NCBI RefSeq assembly: GCF_016803395.1
Contig: NZ_JAEVHL010000035.1
Location: 1 to 38,249, forward strand
Source: Micromonospora tarensis
GTDB taxonomy: Bacteria > Actinomycetota > Actinomycetes > Mycobacteriales > Micromonosporaceae
Length of the DNA stretch: 38,249 bases
Reading direction: 5' to 3'
Shown here: piece by piece, positions 8,215 to 16,419 of the stretch
Position numbering within the stretch: the stretch's first letter is position 1
Layout of the letters: each line of letters starts with the position of its first letter
The notes under the pieces: model-generated
What the model was told of the DNA's origin: nothing
What the model saw: the letters and a program-made list of their open reading frames with translations, nothing else
Database searches by the model: none
Translations under genes and position numbers: made by a program

Positions 8215-9842
8215 AGCGTCGAAAGCTGGACCTTGCGGCGATGCCGGGCAAGGCTGCGGAGGAAGTGGACGACCGCTTCCAAGTGGCCACCCCGCTACGC
8301 AGGCTGCTGAACAAGGTCTTCCCGGACCACTGGTCCTTCCTGCTCGGCGAGATCGCGCTGTTCTCGTTCATCGTGCTGCTGCTGACCGGTGTGTTCCTCA
8401 CCTTCTTCTTCGAGCCGGCGATGACCGAGGTGGTCTACGACGGCAGTTACGCGCCGTTGCAGGGCACGCCGATGTCCGCCGCGTACGCCTCCAGCCTGGA
8501 CATCTCGTTCGACGTCCGGGGCGGTCTGGTGATGCGGCAGATGCACCACTGGGCGGCGCTGCTGTTCATGGCCGCGATCGTCGTGCACATGCTGCGGGTC
8601 TTCTTCACCGGCGCCTTCCGCAAGCCGCGTGAGGCCAACTGGATCATCGGTTCGCTGCTGTTCTGGGTCGGCTTCCTGGCCGGCTTCACCGGCTACTCGC
8701 TGCCCGACGACGGCCTGTCCGGCACCGGCCTGCGGATCGCCTCGGCGATCATGCTGTCCATCCCGGTGATCGGCTCCTGGGTCACCTCGTCGGTCTTCGG
8801 CGGCGAGTTCCCCGGCACGATCATCATCAGCCGGTTCTTCATCGCCCACGTGCTGCTCATCCCGGGTCTGCTGGTCGCCCTGATCAGCGTCCACCTGGGC
8901 CTGGTCTTCAAGCAGAAGCACACCCAGTGGCCCGGCCCCGGCCGGACCAACGGCAACGTGGTCGGCGAGCGGATGTTCCCGCGCTACGCGCTGAAGCAGG
9001 GCGGCTTCTTCATGGTCGTCTTCGGCGTCATCGCGCTGATGGGCGGTCTGTTCCAGATCAACCCGATCTGGCTGTTCGGCCCGTACGAGGCGTGGGTGGT
9101 CTCGGCCGCCAGCCAGCCCGACTGGTACGTCATGTTCCTCGACGGTTCCACCCGACTCATGCCCGCCTGGGAGATCCCGATTCCGATCGGCGACGGGTAC
9201 GTGATTCCGCCGCTGTTCTGGCCGACGGTCGTGCTGCCCGGCATCCTGGTGGGCCTGTCGACGATGTACCCGTTCCTGGAAGCCCGGCAGCTCAAGGACC
9301 GCAAGAGCCACAACCTGCTCCAGCGTCCTCGGGATGCGCCGGCCCGGACCGCCGTCGGTGCCATGGCCGTCGCGTTCTACATCGTGCTGACGCTCTCCGG
9401 CGCCAACGACGTGATCGCCGACAAGTTCCAGATCAGCCTGAACGCGATGACCTGGGCGGGCCGGATCGGTCTGCTGGTGGTCCCGCCGCTGGCGTACTAC
9501 GTCACCTACCGGCTCTGCCTGGGTCTGCAGCAGCACGACCGGGAGGTGCTCGCGCACGGCGTGGAGACCGGCATCATCCGGCGTCTGCCGGACGGCCGGT
9601 TCATCGAGGTGCACCAGCCGCTCAGCGCGTCCAACGGGCACGCGGACGGTCACGGTGAGCTGGAGTACGTCGGCTGGGTCGTGCCGAAGAAGATGAACCG
9701 GCTGGGGGCCCTCGGCCCGGCCATCCGGGGCTTCTTCTACCCGATCGAGCGGCCGGTCGAGGCGCCGGTCTCGCCGGGGCACCCGCCGGTCGAGCCCCGA
9801 CCCGAGCGCGAGGAGATCACCAGCGGCGAGAGCCGCCGCTGA
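8211..9842 (+). CDS. qcrB: cytochrome b subunit of the bcc complex
   Basis: Membrane core of the menaquinol:cytochrome c oxidoreductase, holding two b haems. The 543-residue protein has bis-His pairs in TM helices II and IV (H112 or H113 with H126; H213 with H228) and the Qo-site PDWY motif (about 303-306), the bacterial form of PEWY. TM segments run to about residue 450. A long hydrophilic C-terminal extension (after about 455) is characteristic of actinobacteria. ATG overlaps the qcrA stop. The operon ends at a perfect hairpin 19 nt downstream. This subunit is the known target of imidazopyridine drugs such as telacebec in mycobacteria. Confidence 0.97.
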   Translation: MKRRKLDLAAMPGKAAEEVDDRFQVATPLRRLLNKVFPDHWSFLLGEIALFSFIVLLLTGVFLTFFFEPAMTEVVYDGSYAPLQGTPMSAAYASSLDISFDVRGGLVMRQMHHWAALLFMAAIVVHMLRVFFTGAFRKPREANWIIGSLLFWVGFLAGFTGYSLPDDGLSGTGLRIASAIMLSIPVIGSWVTSSVFGGEFPGTIIISRFFIAHVLLIPGLLVALISVHLGLVFKQKHTQWPGPGRTNGNVVGERMFPRYALKQGGFFMVVFGVIALMGGLFQINPIWLFGPYEAWVVSAASQPDWYVMFLDGSTRLMPAWEIPIPIGDGYVIPPLFWPTVVLPGILVGLSTMYPFLEARQLKDRKSHNLLQRPRDAPARTAVGAMAVAFYIVLTLSGANDVIADKFQISLNAMTWAGRIGLLVVPPLAYYVTYRLCLGLQQHDREVLAHGVETGIIRRLPDGRFIEVHQPLSASNGHADGHGELEYVGWVVPKKMNRLGALGPAIRGFFYPIERPVEAPVSPGHPPVEPRPEREEITSGESRR

Positions 9843-9860
9843 CCGCCTGATCGCACCGTT

Positions 9861-9895
9861 ACGTGGCGCCCGCCGGATTCCGGCGGGCGCCACGT
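9861..9895 (+). terminator. very stable hairpin terminator after qcrB
   Basis: Perfect 15-bp repeat ACGTGGCGCCCGCCG (9861-9875) / CGGCGGGCGCCACGT (9881-9895) with loop GATTC. It closes the ctaE-qcrCAB operon. Confidence 0.88.
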
Positions 9896-9977
9896 CGTAT
9901 CCGCATCCGCCGCCCATCCGACCAGGAGTCGGACGGCCACGGCGGGACCGGTCGACCCCGCGCGACGGGCGATCGCA

Positions 9978-10002
9978 GGAATAACCCCGGTGAGCCGGGT
10001 AT
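9978..10002 (+). promoter_or_regulatory. possible stress-sigma-like promoter (GGGTAT) upstream of the DUF4142 gene
   Basis: GGGTAT at 9997-10002 resembles the -10 of SigB/SigF-type actinobacterial promoters; GGAATAA at 9978-9984 lies 12 nt upstream but is not the expected GTTT. Weak. Confidence 0.25.
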
Positions 10003-10034
10003 GCGTGCGGTCCAACGTCTCAAGGGGGGGAAGC

Positions 10035-10724
10035 ATGTTGGGTATCAAACGCCTCGGCCTGTTGGCCGCGCTGGTACTGGTCGGTGTCGCGCCGGCCGCG
10101 GCCGCGCAGGCCGCGGCACAGCCGTCGACGCAGGACACCCAGTACCTGCAGGCGGTACACCAGGTCAACCTGTTCGAGATCACCGCCGGTGATCTGGCCC
10201 AGCAGAAGGGCCAGGACCAGGGGGTCAAGGACCTGGGCGCGATGCTGAAGACCGACCACACCCAGTTGGACCAGACGGTGCAGCAGACCGCGTCCCAGCT
10301 CGGGGTGGAACTGCCGAACGAGCCCAGCGCCGATCAGCAGGCGGTCATCGACAAGCTGAACAACGCCAGCGGTGCGGAGTTCGACCGGCTCTGGGTGACG
10401 AGTGAGCTGGCCGGCCACGTCCAGGCCATCCAGGCCACCCAGACGGAGATCTCGCAGGGCTCCGAGCCGTCGGTGGTCCAGTTGGCCCAGACCGCCCTGC
10501 CGACGCTGCAGGCGCACTACGACGAGCTGGTGCAGCTCGCCAACAAGCTGGGCATCCCGGTCCCGCAGACCAGCGCCAGCGGTACGCCCAGCCCGGGCGG
10601 CACCGGCACCGAGTCGCCGGCTCCCGGCGGCACCGGCACCGAGTCGCCGGCTCCGGGCACCGGCACCGAGTCGCCGGCTCCGGGCGGTGGCACCACCGAG
10701 ACGCCGGCTCCCAGCGTGAGCTGA
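10035..10724 (+). CDS. secreted DUF4142 protein with Pro/Thr/Glu repeat tail
   Basis: 229 residues with a signal peptide (MLGIKRLGLLAALVLVGVAP, cleavage near residue 27) and a four-helix DUF4142 domain (about 33-178; DTQYLQAVHQVNLFEITAGDLAQ, TDHTQLDQTV). The tail from residue 188 has four near-identical decapeptides of the GGTGTESPAP type. DUF4142 proteins are ferritin-like-fold, mostly exported proteins of unknown function. The start is ATG 10035, because the signal peptide begins here and a purine-rich AAGGGGGGGAAG precedes it; a GTG at 9990 is in frame but less likely. The Pro-rich tail may span cell wall. It stands alone between two terminators. Confidence 0.85.
   Translation: MLGIKRLGLLAALVLVGVAPAAAAQAAAQPSTQDTQYLQAVHQVNLFEITAGDLAQQKGQDQGVKDLGAMLKTDHTQLDQTVQQTASQLGVELPNEPSADQQAVIDKLNNASGAEFDRLWVTSELAGHVQAIQATQTEISQGSEPSVVQLAQTALPTLQAHYDELVQLANKLGIPVPQTSASGTPSPGGTGTESPAPGGTGTESPAPGTGTESPAPGGGTTETPAPSVS
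10596..10712 (+). repeat. four coding tandem repeats of 27-30 bp
   Basis: Units at 10596-10625, 10626-10655, 10656-10682 (one codon shorter) and 10683-10712 (diverged) encode the GGTGTESPAP-type tail of the DUF4142 protein. The units stay in frame, so copy number can vary without breaking the gene. Confidence 0.9.
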
Positions 10725-10740
10725 CGTAGCGACAGCAGGC

Positions 10741-10770
10741 GGCCGGTCCACCGCACCTGGTGGGGCCGGC
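10741..10770 (-). terminator. hairpin between convergent DUF4142 and Lrp-like genes
   Basis: GCCGG-T-CCACC pairs with GGTGG-GG-CCGGC around loop GCACCT, with one bulge. It lies between two convergent stops (10724 and 10788) and may serve both. Confidence 0.6.
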
Positions 10771-10787
10771 GCCGTGCGTGCGCTGGG

Positions 10788-11075
10788 TCAGTCCGCGCTG
10801 GCCAGGCCGATCGCGAACGCCTCCTCCAGGTCGTGCTGGGAGTACGCCCGGAACGCGATGTGCGACTCGGTGTTGAGCACGCCCGGCGTCTTGGAGATGC
10901 TGCCCGCGATGACCTGGGCGATCTGGTCGAATTCGCGGACCCGGACGATGGCAATGAGATCGACGTGTCCGGCCACCGAGTAGACCTCGCTGACCCCGGG
11001 GAGGTTGGCCAGGTTCTCCGCCACCTCGGGGATCGCATCGGTGGCGCAGTCGATCAGCACGATCGCGGTGATCAC
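10788..11075 (-). CDS. stand-alone Lrp/AsnC ligand-binding (RAM) domain protein
   Basis: The 95-residue product is only the alpha-beta effector domain of Lrp/AsnC regulators (VITAIVLIDCATDAIPEVAENLANLPGVSEVYSVAGHVDLIAIVRV, then TPGVLNTESHIAFRAYSQHD). The DNA-binding HTH half is absent, and no HTH is encoded upstream in frame. Such stand-alone RAM proteins form oligomers that bind amino acids and may pair with full Lrp proteins. A homologous gene lies near the qcr/trpD locus in Streptomyces (from memory). GTG at 11075 has GGAG about 9 nt upstream. It is probably a separate unit with its own -10 at 11109-11114. Confidence 0.88.
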   Translation of the reverse strand: MITAIVLIDCATDAIPEVAENLANLPGVSEVYSVAGHVDLIAIVRVREFDQIAQVIAGSISKTPGVLNTESHIAFRAYSQHDLEEAFAIGLASAD

Positions 11076-11108
11076 GGGGCATTTCTCCGTTCGTCGGCGT
11101 CGTCGCCC

Positions 11109-11114
11109 ATGCTA
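11109..11114 (-). promoter_or_regulatory. candidate -10 (TAGCAT) of the Lrp-like gene
   Basis: Minus-strand TAGCAT, about 33 nt before the GTG; fits TANNNT. A TCGGAC element lies 9 nt upstream, a partial match to the bipartite promoter described in the findings. Confidence 0.45.
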
Positions 11115-11154
11115 GAGGTTCCAGTCCGAGCCCGAAGGCGGGAGTCGTCGGGGT

Positions 11155-12024
11155 TCAGTCGGGTGCGGCGGCTGACACGGTGCCGCCGTCCCCGGCCCGG
11201 ATCACCTCGCACAGCTCCTCGCCGTCCCGCACGACCGCGCCCGGCCACACCACGGTGCGGCACACGTCGCCGTCCACCCGCGCCCCCGCGCCGACCACCG
11301 ACTCCACGCACCGGCCGGTCACCGTCGCGGACCGGTCGACGAGGCTCCCGCCGCCCGTGGCGTGCAGGTTGGCCGCCAGGTAGTCGGCCGGGGTGCCGGT
11401 GTCGAGGAAGACGCCCGGGTAGGGCACCACCTCCAGGGCGCCCGCAGCCTCGGCCGGCCGCCACACGGCGCGGACCAGGTCGGAGAAGACGACCGGCAGG
11501 TCGCGGACCAGCCGCCAGGGCAGCAGCGAGAAGCCGGTGAAGCAGTGCCCGGTGAAGGTGCCCGGGGCTGCCGGGTCCGCAGCCGGCTGACCGAGCAGGC
11601 GTACGGTGTGCCCGTCCCAGCCGTCGAGCAGGGCGGCCACGTCCGGGCCCGGGGGAGCCGCCGGGTCGGCGAGGTACGCGTCGGCGTTACCGACCAGCAC
11701 CGGCCGCCCGTCGATCCAGTCCCGCAGGTTGGCCACCCCGCCCGCGGTGCCCAGCGGGTCACCCGGCTCGACGGACAGGTGCGCGCGGTCACCGACGTGC
11801 GCGACCACCTGGTCGCCGAGGTAGCAGGCGTTCACCGCGACCCGGGTGGGGCCGGCCAGGCCGAGCCCGGCCAGTCGGGCCAACGCCCGGTCCAGCAGGG
11901 GCACGTTGCCCACCGGGCAGAGCGCCTTTGGCACCCGTTCGGTGAGTGGACGTAGCCGGGTGCCCTCGCCGGCGGCGAGCACCACGGCGCACAGCTCCGC
12001 CGGCACGCCGGTCGCGTCGATCAC
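11155..12024 (-). CDS. NDP-sugar nucleotidyltransferase family protein
   Basis: Nucleotide-sugar pyrophosphorylase fold, 289 residues: AVVLAAGEGTRLRPLT with the G-x-G-T-R-x-R-P-L-T signature, then PKALCPVGNVPLLDRAL with the active Lys, GDPLGTAGGVANL, and NADAY, where the metal-binding Asp is expected. A short left-handed beta-helix-like tail follows (SATVTGRCVESVVGAGARVDGDV). Substrate is not clear; mannose-1-phosphate guanylyltransferase or amino-sugar-1-phosphate uridylyltransferase relatives are the nearest by motif. GTG at 12024 overlaps the upstream Nudix stop (GTGA), so the two are translationally coupled. Confidence 0.88.
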   Translation of the reverse strand: MIDATGVPAELCAVVLAAGEGTRLRPLTERVPKALCPVGNVPLLDRALARLAGLGLAGPTRVAVNACYLGDQVVAHVGDRAHLSVEPGDPLGTAGGVANLRDWIDGRPVLVGNADAYLADPAAPPGPDVAALLDGWDGHTVRLLGQPAADPAAPGTFTGHCFTGFSLLPWRLVRDLPVVFSDLVRAVWRPAEAAGALEVVPYPGVFLDTGTPADYLAANLHATGGGSLVDRSATVTGRCVESVVGAGARVDGDVCRTVVWPGAVVRDGEELCEVIRAGDGGTVSAAAPD

Positions 12025-12563
12025 GGTGCGTCGTCGGGCACCGGGGGCGGGAACTGCCCGGCCAACGGCCCGATGTCGTAGTAGGCGAGCAGCCGGGCGG
12101 TCGGCCAGGTCAGCTTGGGCAGGTCGTCCAGGGGATGCCAGGCAGCCTCGAAGACCTCGCCGCCGTCGACGGTCAGGGTGGTGCTGGACGCCGGCACCTC
12201 CGTCTCGAAGACCATGTCCACCCAACCCTTGGCGTGCACGATCGCGTTCGGCACCGCCGGGCGCAGCCGGGACGGCGGGAGCCGGATGCCGGATTCCTCG
12301 AACAGCTCGCGGGCCGCGCCCACCACCGGGGCCTCACCACGGTTGAGCAGGCCGGCGGGGAGGGACCAGCCCTTGCCGGGCGGCTGGCGCAGCATCAGCA
12401 ACCGCCCCGCGCCGGTCGCCTCGGCGTCGCGGACCAGGGTGACCGCGCCGACGATGTACTTGGGCACGGCCAGCCGGACCAGGCGTCGGCGCACCGGCAG
12501 CGGCAGCCGGTAGAAGGCCTGGTAGAAGACGGCCCGACCGGTGGCGCGGGAGCGGGGGATCAT
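12021..12563 (-). CDS. Nudix hydrolase
   Basis: 180-residue protein with a complete Nudix box: G-x5-E-x7-R-E-x2-E-E-x-G in GLLNRGEAPVVGAAREL then FEESGI. It hydrolyses a nucleoside diphosphate linked to another group; the substrate is not predictable from motifs. A basic N-terminus (about 35 residues) precedes the fold. ATG at 12563 is chosen: GGAG lies 2 nt upstream, too close for a normal Shine-Dalgarno, but TAGCCT sits 6 nt upstream, a leaderless pattern. Neighbours are a RelA/SpoT homologue 52 bp upstream and the coupled nucleotidyltransferase. A role in clearing nucleotides made by these is inference. Confidence 0.92.
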   Translation of the reverse strand: MIPRSRATGRAVFYQAFYRLPLPVRRRLVRLAVPKYIVGAVTLVRDAEATGAGRLLMLRQPPGKGWSLPAGLLNRGEAPVVGAARELFEESGIRLPPSRLRPAVPNAIVHAKGWVDMVFETEVPASSTTLTVDGGEVFEAAWHPLDDLPKLTWPTARLLAYYDIGPLAGQFPPPVPDDAP

Positions 12564-12569
12564 GGCTCC

Positions 12570-12575
12570 AGGCTA
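12570..12575 (-). promoter_or_regulatory. TAGCCT -10 giving a leaderless Nudix transcript (candidate)
   Basis: TAGCCT, 6 nt, then ATG (12563), in the 52-bp gap after the RelA/SpoT gene, so the Nudix-nucleotidyltransferase pair may have its own promoter. Confidence 0.5.
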
Positions 12576-12615
12576 GTGGTCACGAATGTCGCTCGGACGC
12601 GCTGGGGCCGACCGG

Positions 12616-14409
12616 TCACTGTCGATGGTCGACCAGGTCGATGAGCTGGCGTACCACGGTGTCCGGTTCGATCACCCGGTCGAAGACCGCGACCAGCAGA
12701 GTCTCCAGGTCGGGGTAGCCCAGCTCCTCGGAGAGGCGCAGCAGCGGCAGGTCACTGGCGAGCCCTCGGTTGTGCTGGCGCAGGGCGAGCCCGATGGTGG
12801 CCCGACCGAGGCGCACCTTGTCGCTGATCGTGATGCCCGGCTCGGTGTGTTCGGCGAACCACCTGTTGATCTGCATCTGCGCGTGCGGCGACTTGACGAA
12901 GCTCAGCCACTCCCGGCGCGGTCCGCGCGGCGCCTCGCTGGCCGCGAAGCCGTTGTCGCCGTCGCTCTCGGTGAAGATCTCCACCACGTCGCCCTCGTCC
13001 AGCTCAGAGCTGAGCGGGGCCAGCCGACCGTTGATCCGGGCGGCGAGGCAGTGGTCGCCCCGTTCGCTGCCCAGCTCGTACGCGAGGTCCACCGGGGTGG
13101 CGCCCTCCGGCAGCACGACCTGCCGCCCGTCGGCGAAGACCTGGATCTGGCCCTCGGCGAGATCGCAGCGCAGCGACTCGTAGAACTGGGCCGGGTCGGC
13201 GGCGTCCGGTTCCCAGTCGAGCACCCGGCGGAGCCAGTCCAACTGCTCGGCCCGGGCTGCCGCACTGCTGCCACCGGAGCGGGGGAAACGGAAGTCGGCG
13301 GCGATGCCGTACTCGGCGGAGCGGTGCATCTCCTCGGTGCGGATCAGCACCTCGACGGTGCGGTCCTGTGGGCCGCAGACGCTGGTGTGCAGCGAGCGGT
13401 AGAGGTTGTTCTTCGGTGAGGCGATGAAGTCCTTGAAACGACCGGGCACCGGTCGCCAGGTGCCGTGGATCGCGCCCAGCGCGGCGTAACAGTCGGTGGC
13501 CGGGCCGTCGACCACCACCACGATGCGCGGCAGGTCGTACGGGGCGGTGTGGCCGCCGGCGAGGGTGTCCTTCCAGATCGAGTAGAGGTGTCGGGGACGG
13601 GGGCTCACCTCGGCGTCGACCCGGCCGCGCCGCAGCGCCACCCGGGCCTTGCTGACCACCGAGTTGAGGTAGGTGTCCCACCCTGGACGATCGTGTACGT
13701 GCCGGGCCAGCCGGGCGTGCTCGTCGGGTTCGAGGTGCAGCAGCACCACGTCGTCCAACTCGCGTTTGAGGGTCTGGATGCCCAGCCGGTCACAGAGCGG
13801 CACCAGCACTTCTTGGGTCTTGCGGGCGATCCGTTCCCGCGACGCCGCGGAGCGCACCCCGAGGGTGCGCATGTTGTGCAGCCGGTCGGCCAGCTTGATG
13901 ATCAGCACCCGGACGTCCTTGGCCGCCGCGACGATCATCTTGCGGATCGTCTCCGCCTCGGCGGCCTTGCCGTAGAACGCCTTGTCGAACTTGGTCACCC
14001 CGTCGACCAGGTGGGCCACCTCGCCGCCGAAGTCCTCGGAGAGGGCCTGGAGGGTGTAGCGGGTGTCCTCCACGGTGTCGTGCAGCAGCGCCGCGACCAG
14101 GGTGGTGGTGTCCATTCCCAGCTCGGCGCAGATCTGCGCCACCGCGAGCGGGTGGGTGATGTACGGTTCGCCGCTCTTGCGGAACTGCCCGCGGTGCATG
14201 TTCTCCGCGATGGTGTAGGCACGTCGCAGCACCGCGGGGTCGGTGCCGGCGTGGATGCCCCGATGGGTGCGGACCAGTTGGGTGACCGGGTCGGAATCGG
14301 TGCTCGGCCAGCTGAGCAGCGACCGTAACCGGCGGGCGAGCGGCAGCTCACCTGGCTGTGTCGGCAGGGCGCCCCCCAGGGCGGCGCCGTGTCCGGCGTC
14401 GACGTCCAC
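12616..14409 (-). CDS. short RelA/SpoT homologue (HD hydrolase + synthetase-like + TGS)
   Basis: RSH-family alarmone enzyme, 597 residues, shorter than the usual 750-800 because the C-terminal ACT domain is missing. The HD hydrolase half is well kept: FRKSGEPYITHPLAVAQI, ALLHDTVEDT, VTKFDK, IKLADRLHNMRTL. The synthetase half is divergent: RPRHLYSIWKDT replaces the usual RPKHYWSIYQKM, DLVGVRI is shortened to DLPRI, and EVQIRT is EVLIRT; the RFKD motif and catalytic Glu remain. A TGS domain follows (IQVFADGRQVVLPEGATPVD). GTG 14409 is chosen because GAGGAGG lies 8 nt upstream. This is probably a second RSH like RshA of Streptomyces; (p)ppGpp hydrolysis is likelier than synthesis. Confidence 0.9.
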   Translation of the reverse strand: MDVDAGHGAALGGALPTQPGELPLARRLRSLLSWPSTDSDPVTQLVRTHRGIHAGTDPAVLRRAYTIAENMHRGQFRKSGEPYITHPLAVAQICAELGMDTTTLVAALLHDTVEDTRYTLQALSEDFGGEVAHLVDGVTKFDKAFYGKAAEAETIRKMIVAAAKDVRVLIIKLADRLHNMRTLGVRSAASRERIARKTQEVLVPLCDRLGIQTLKRELDDVVLLHLEPDEHARLARHVHDRPGWDTYLNSVVSKARVALRRGRVDAEVSPRPRHLYSIWKDTLAGGHTAPYDLPRIVVVVDGPATDCYAALGAIHGTWRPVPGRFKDFIASPKNNLYRSLHTSVCGPQDRTVEVLIRTEEMHRSAEYGIAADFRFPRSGGSSAAARAEQLDWLRRVLDWEPDAADPAQFYESLRCDLAEGQIQVFADGRQVVLPEGATPVDLAYELGSERGDHCLAARINGRLAPLSSELDEGDVVEIFTESDGDNGFAASEAPRGPRREWLSFVKSPHAQMQINRWFAEHTEPGITISDKVRLGRATIGLALRQHNRGLASDLPLLRLSEELGYPDLETLLVAVFDRVIEPDTVVRQLIDLVDHRQ

Positions 14410-14499
14410 GAGGGACACCTCCTCACCCCGGCCCCGCATCGCCGAAACCCGGCGGTGGGGAGCAGGCCCACGAATCGGGCAGGACTGCACTTCTCTAAC

Positions 14500-14505
14500 A
14501 GCCTA
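14500..14505 (-). promoter_or_regulatory. candidate -10 (TAGGCT) of the RelA/SpoT homologue
   Basis: Minus-strand TAGGCT in the 128-bp gap, about 90 nt upstream of GTG 14409. No clear -35. Confidence 0.35.
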
Positions 14506-14537
14506 AGCGAGTCGACGTAGTCCGATCGGTCAGTTGG

Positions 14538-16292
14538 TCATGAGCGTTCGGTCGAGAGTTGGTGGGACGCGGCGCTCTCGGCCTTTGCCAGCAGGTCACG
14601 GAACCGCCCCGCGCCACCCGCCGGGGAGGACCAACCCGACGATATCTCGACCAGTCGGGTCTCGGGACGCTCCAACCAGGACAGGATCCGCTCGGACTCC
14701 TCGGCGGTGGCCGCCGGCACCGGGCCGTGCCCGCCGGACACCGTCTCGGCGGTGGCCCGGATGGCGTTCAACGTCGGCCGCGGGTGCACGCCCGGTGGGG
14801 ACACCCCCGCGCCGGCCAACCGGCCATGCCGGACCAGGGCCAACTCCCAGCCGCCCCGGGCGGCCGGCCGGGCCGCGGCCAGCTCGACGATCCCGGTCAG
14901 GGAGGCCAGCCGCTGCATCCGCACGGTGGCGCGCAGCACCGCGGCCAGCCGGGACCGCACCACCGCCGCCTCCTCGTAGCGTTGCTCGCGAGAGAGCGCG
15001 TCGATGCGGGTGAGCAGGGCGTCCACCACCGGCTGGGGGTCGCTGGCGGTGGCGGTGCGAAAGGGCGCGGCGGCGCTGTCGTCGTACTCCTCGGGGGTGA
15101 TCCGGTGTTCGCAGGGTGCCGGGCAGCGACCCAGCTCGGCCAGCGCGCAGGCCGGCGTGACGGTGCGCAGCGAGAGCCGGTGCGTGCACTGACGCAGCGG
15201 CACGGCGTCGTGGAAACCGGCGGCGGCCAGCTCGGCGGCCCGGCGGGAGGTGAACGGCCCGAGGTACGCGGTGTCGGTGGGGGAGAGGTCGCGGACGATC
15301 GAGAGCCGAGGGTACGGCCCGTCGGTCAGCTTGAGCCAGACCATCCGCTCCGGGTATTTGGAGCGGCGGTTGTACGGCGGGGCGTGTGCGGCGATCAGCC
15401 GCAGCTCGCGGACCTCCGCCTCCAACGAGTGCGCGCACTCCACCGCCTCGACCCGCTCGGCCGCCGCCAGCATCTCGGAGATCCGGGCCCGCTTCTCACC
15501 GGCGGTGAAGTAGCTGCGGACCCGGGTGGCGATGTCGACGGAGGTGCCGACGTAGAGCGGCCGGTCGTCGGCGGCCCGGAAGATGTAGACCCCGGGGACC
15601 TTGGGCAGCCCCTCGGCCAGGTGTCGTTTGCGCCGCTGGGTAGGGGTGACCGCCCGGGCGAACTCGATGGCGTCGCCGACCGTGTCCACCCGGTGCCCGC
15701 CGAGCCGACCGATCAGCCCGTGCAGCACGTCGACGGTGGCCTTCGCGTCGTCCAGCGCCCGGTGAGTGGGCTGGGTGGCGGTGCGGAAGTAGGCGGCCAG
15801 GGTGCCGAGTTTGCGATTGGGCACCTCGTCGCGGGTCAGCACCCGCCGGGCCAGCGCCGCCGTGTCGAGCACCCGGGGGTTGGGCCAGCGGTAGCCGTGC
15901 TTGGCGCAGGCGGCCTTGAGAAAGCCCACGTCGTACGGGGCGTTGTGGGCCACCAGCACCGCGTCGTCGATGAACTCCAGGAAGCTCGGCAACACCTGCT
16001 CGATCGGGGGCGCCGGCACCAGCATGGCCTGGGTGATGCCGGTCAGCACGGTGATGAACGGCGGGATCGGCTGCCCCGGGTTGACCAGGGTCGCCAGCAC
16101 CCCCAACTGCTCGCCACCGCGCACCTTGACCGCGCCGATCTCGGTGATGCCGCCGCCGTCCGGCGCGCCGCCGGTGGTCTCCAGATCGACCACCACGAAG
16201 GTGGTCGCGTAGAGCGGCAGCGCCGGGTCCACCCCGCCCACCGCCGGGTCGAGACCGGCCAGTGCCTCCTGGACGTACTCCGCCTGTGCCAT
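14538..16292 (-). CDS. DEDDh exonuclease fused to a UvrC-like GIY-YIG nuclease
   Basis: 584-residue nuclease of the Rv2191/Cho-like type. The N-terminal DEDDh 3'-5' exonuclease has Exo I VVVDLETTGG (D36, E38), Exo II HNAPYDVGFL (about 114-123) and Exo III HRALDDAKATVD (about 177). A GIY-YIG domain follows (GVYIFRAADDRPLYVGTSV, from about 230), then a Cys-containing UvrC-like region and a UVR-like helical pair (QRYEEAAVVRSRL). A part in nucleotide excision-type DNA repair is inferred from the family. The large upstream frame extension is rejected: TAGCCT lies 7 nt before ATG 16292 and there is no Shine-Dalgarno. It is divergent from the NYN gene. Confidence 0.92.
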   Translation of the reverse strand: MAQAEYVQEALAGLDPAVGGVDPALPLYATTFVVVDLETTGGAPDGGGITEIGAVKVRGGEQLGVLATLVNPGQPIPPFITVLTGITQAMLVPAPPIEQVLPSFLEFIDDAVLVAHNAPYDVGFLKAACAKHGYRWPNPRVLDTAALARRVLTRDEVPNRKLGTLAAYFRTATQPTHRALDDAKATVDVLHGLIGRLGGHRVDTVGDAIEFARAVTPTQRRKRHLAEGLPKVPGVYIFRAADDRPLYVGTSVDIATRVRSYFTAGEKRARISEMLAAAERVEAVECAHSLEAEVRELRLIAAHAPPYNRRSKYPERMVWLKLTDGPYPRLSIVRDLSPTDTAYLGPFTSRRAAELAAAGFHDAVPLRQCTHRLSLRTVTPACALAELGRCPAPCEHRITPEEYDDSAAAPFRTATASDPQPVVDALLTRIDALSREQRYEEAAVVRSRLAAVLRATVRMQRLASLTGIVELAAARPAARGGWELALVRHGRLAGAGVSPPGVHPRPTLNAIRATAETVSGGHGPVPAATAEESERILSWLERPETRLVEISSGWSSPAGGAGRFRDLLAKAESAASHQLSTERS

Positions 16293-16299
16293 CGGCGGC

Positions 16300-16322
16300 A
16301 GGCTAGCGACACCGTCCGACAC
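16300..16322 (-). promoter_or_regulatory. bipartite promoter GTGTCGGAC-N8-TAGCCT of the DEDDh nuclease gene
   Basis: Minus strand: GTGTCGGAC (16322-16314), 8 nt, TAGCCT (16305-16300), 7 nt, ATG. The arrangement matches the known DNA-damage promoter layout of actinobacteria (RecA-NDp/PafBC: TTGTCRGTG-N8-TANNNT) in spacing and in TGTCG, but not in the final GTG. The same form precedes the genes at 18035 and 19008. Confidence 0.55.
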
Positions 16323-16357
16323 TCCCGTCGCAGCCGTCCCGTCCGCCACCATGGGGC

Positions 16358-16363
16358 TAGGAT
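16358..16363 (+). promoter_or_regulatory. candidate -10 (TAGGAT) of the NYN-domain gene
   Basis: TAGGAT fits the common actinobacterial -10, about 55 nt upstream of ATG 16420. No -35 match. Confidence 0.45.
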
Positions 16364-16419
16364 GAGAGATCGGCTCACTCACCGGGCGGTGGGCCCGGTC
16401 GCGGTGGGAGACTTGCCAC

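Noticed and set aside
8295..9917. 540-codon minus-strand frame opposite qcrB
   Set aside because: Antisense to a certain gene; the Asp/His/Arg/Gln-rich composition is typical of the mirror of hydrophobic coding sequence.
10596..10712. Short regularly repeated units, possible CRISPR-like array
   Set aside because: The units are contiguous, in frame and encode a Pro-rich protein tail; there are no spacers.
14410..14490. N-terminal extension of the RelA/SpoT homologue to 14490
   Set aside because: A strong GAGGAGG lies just before GTG 14409, and the extra residues are not family-like.
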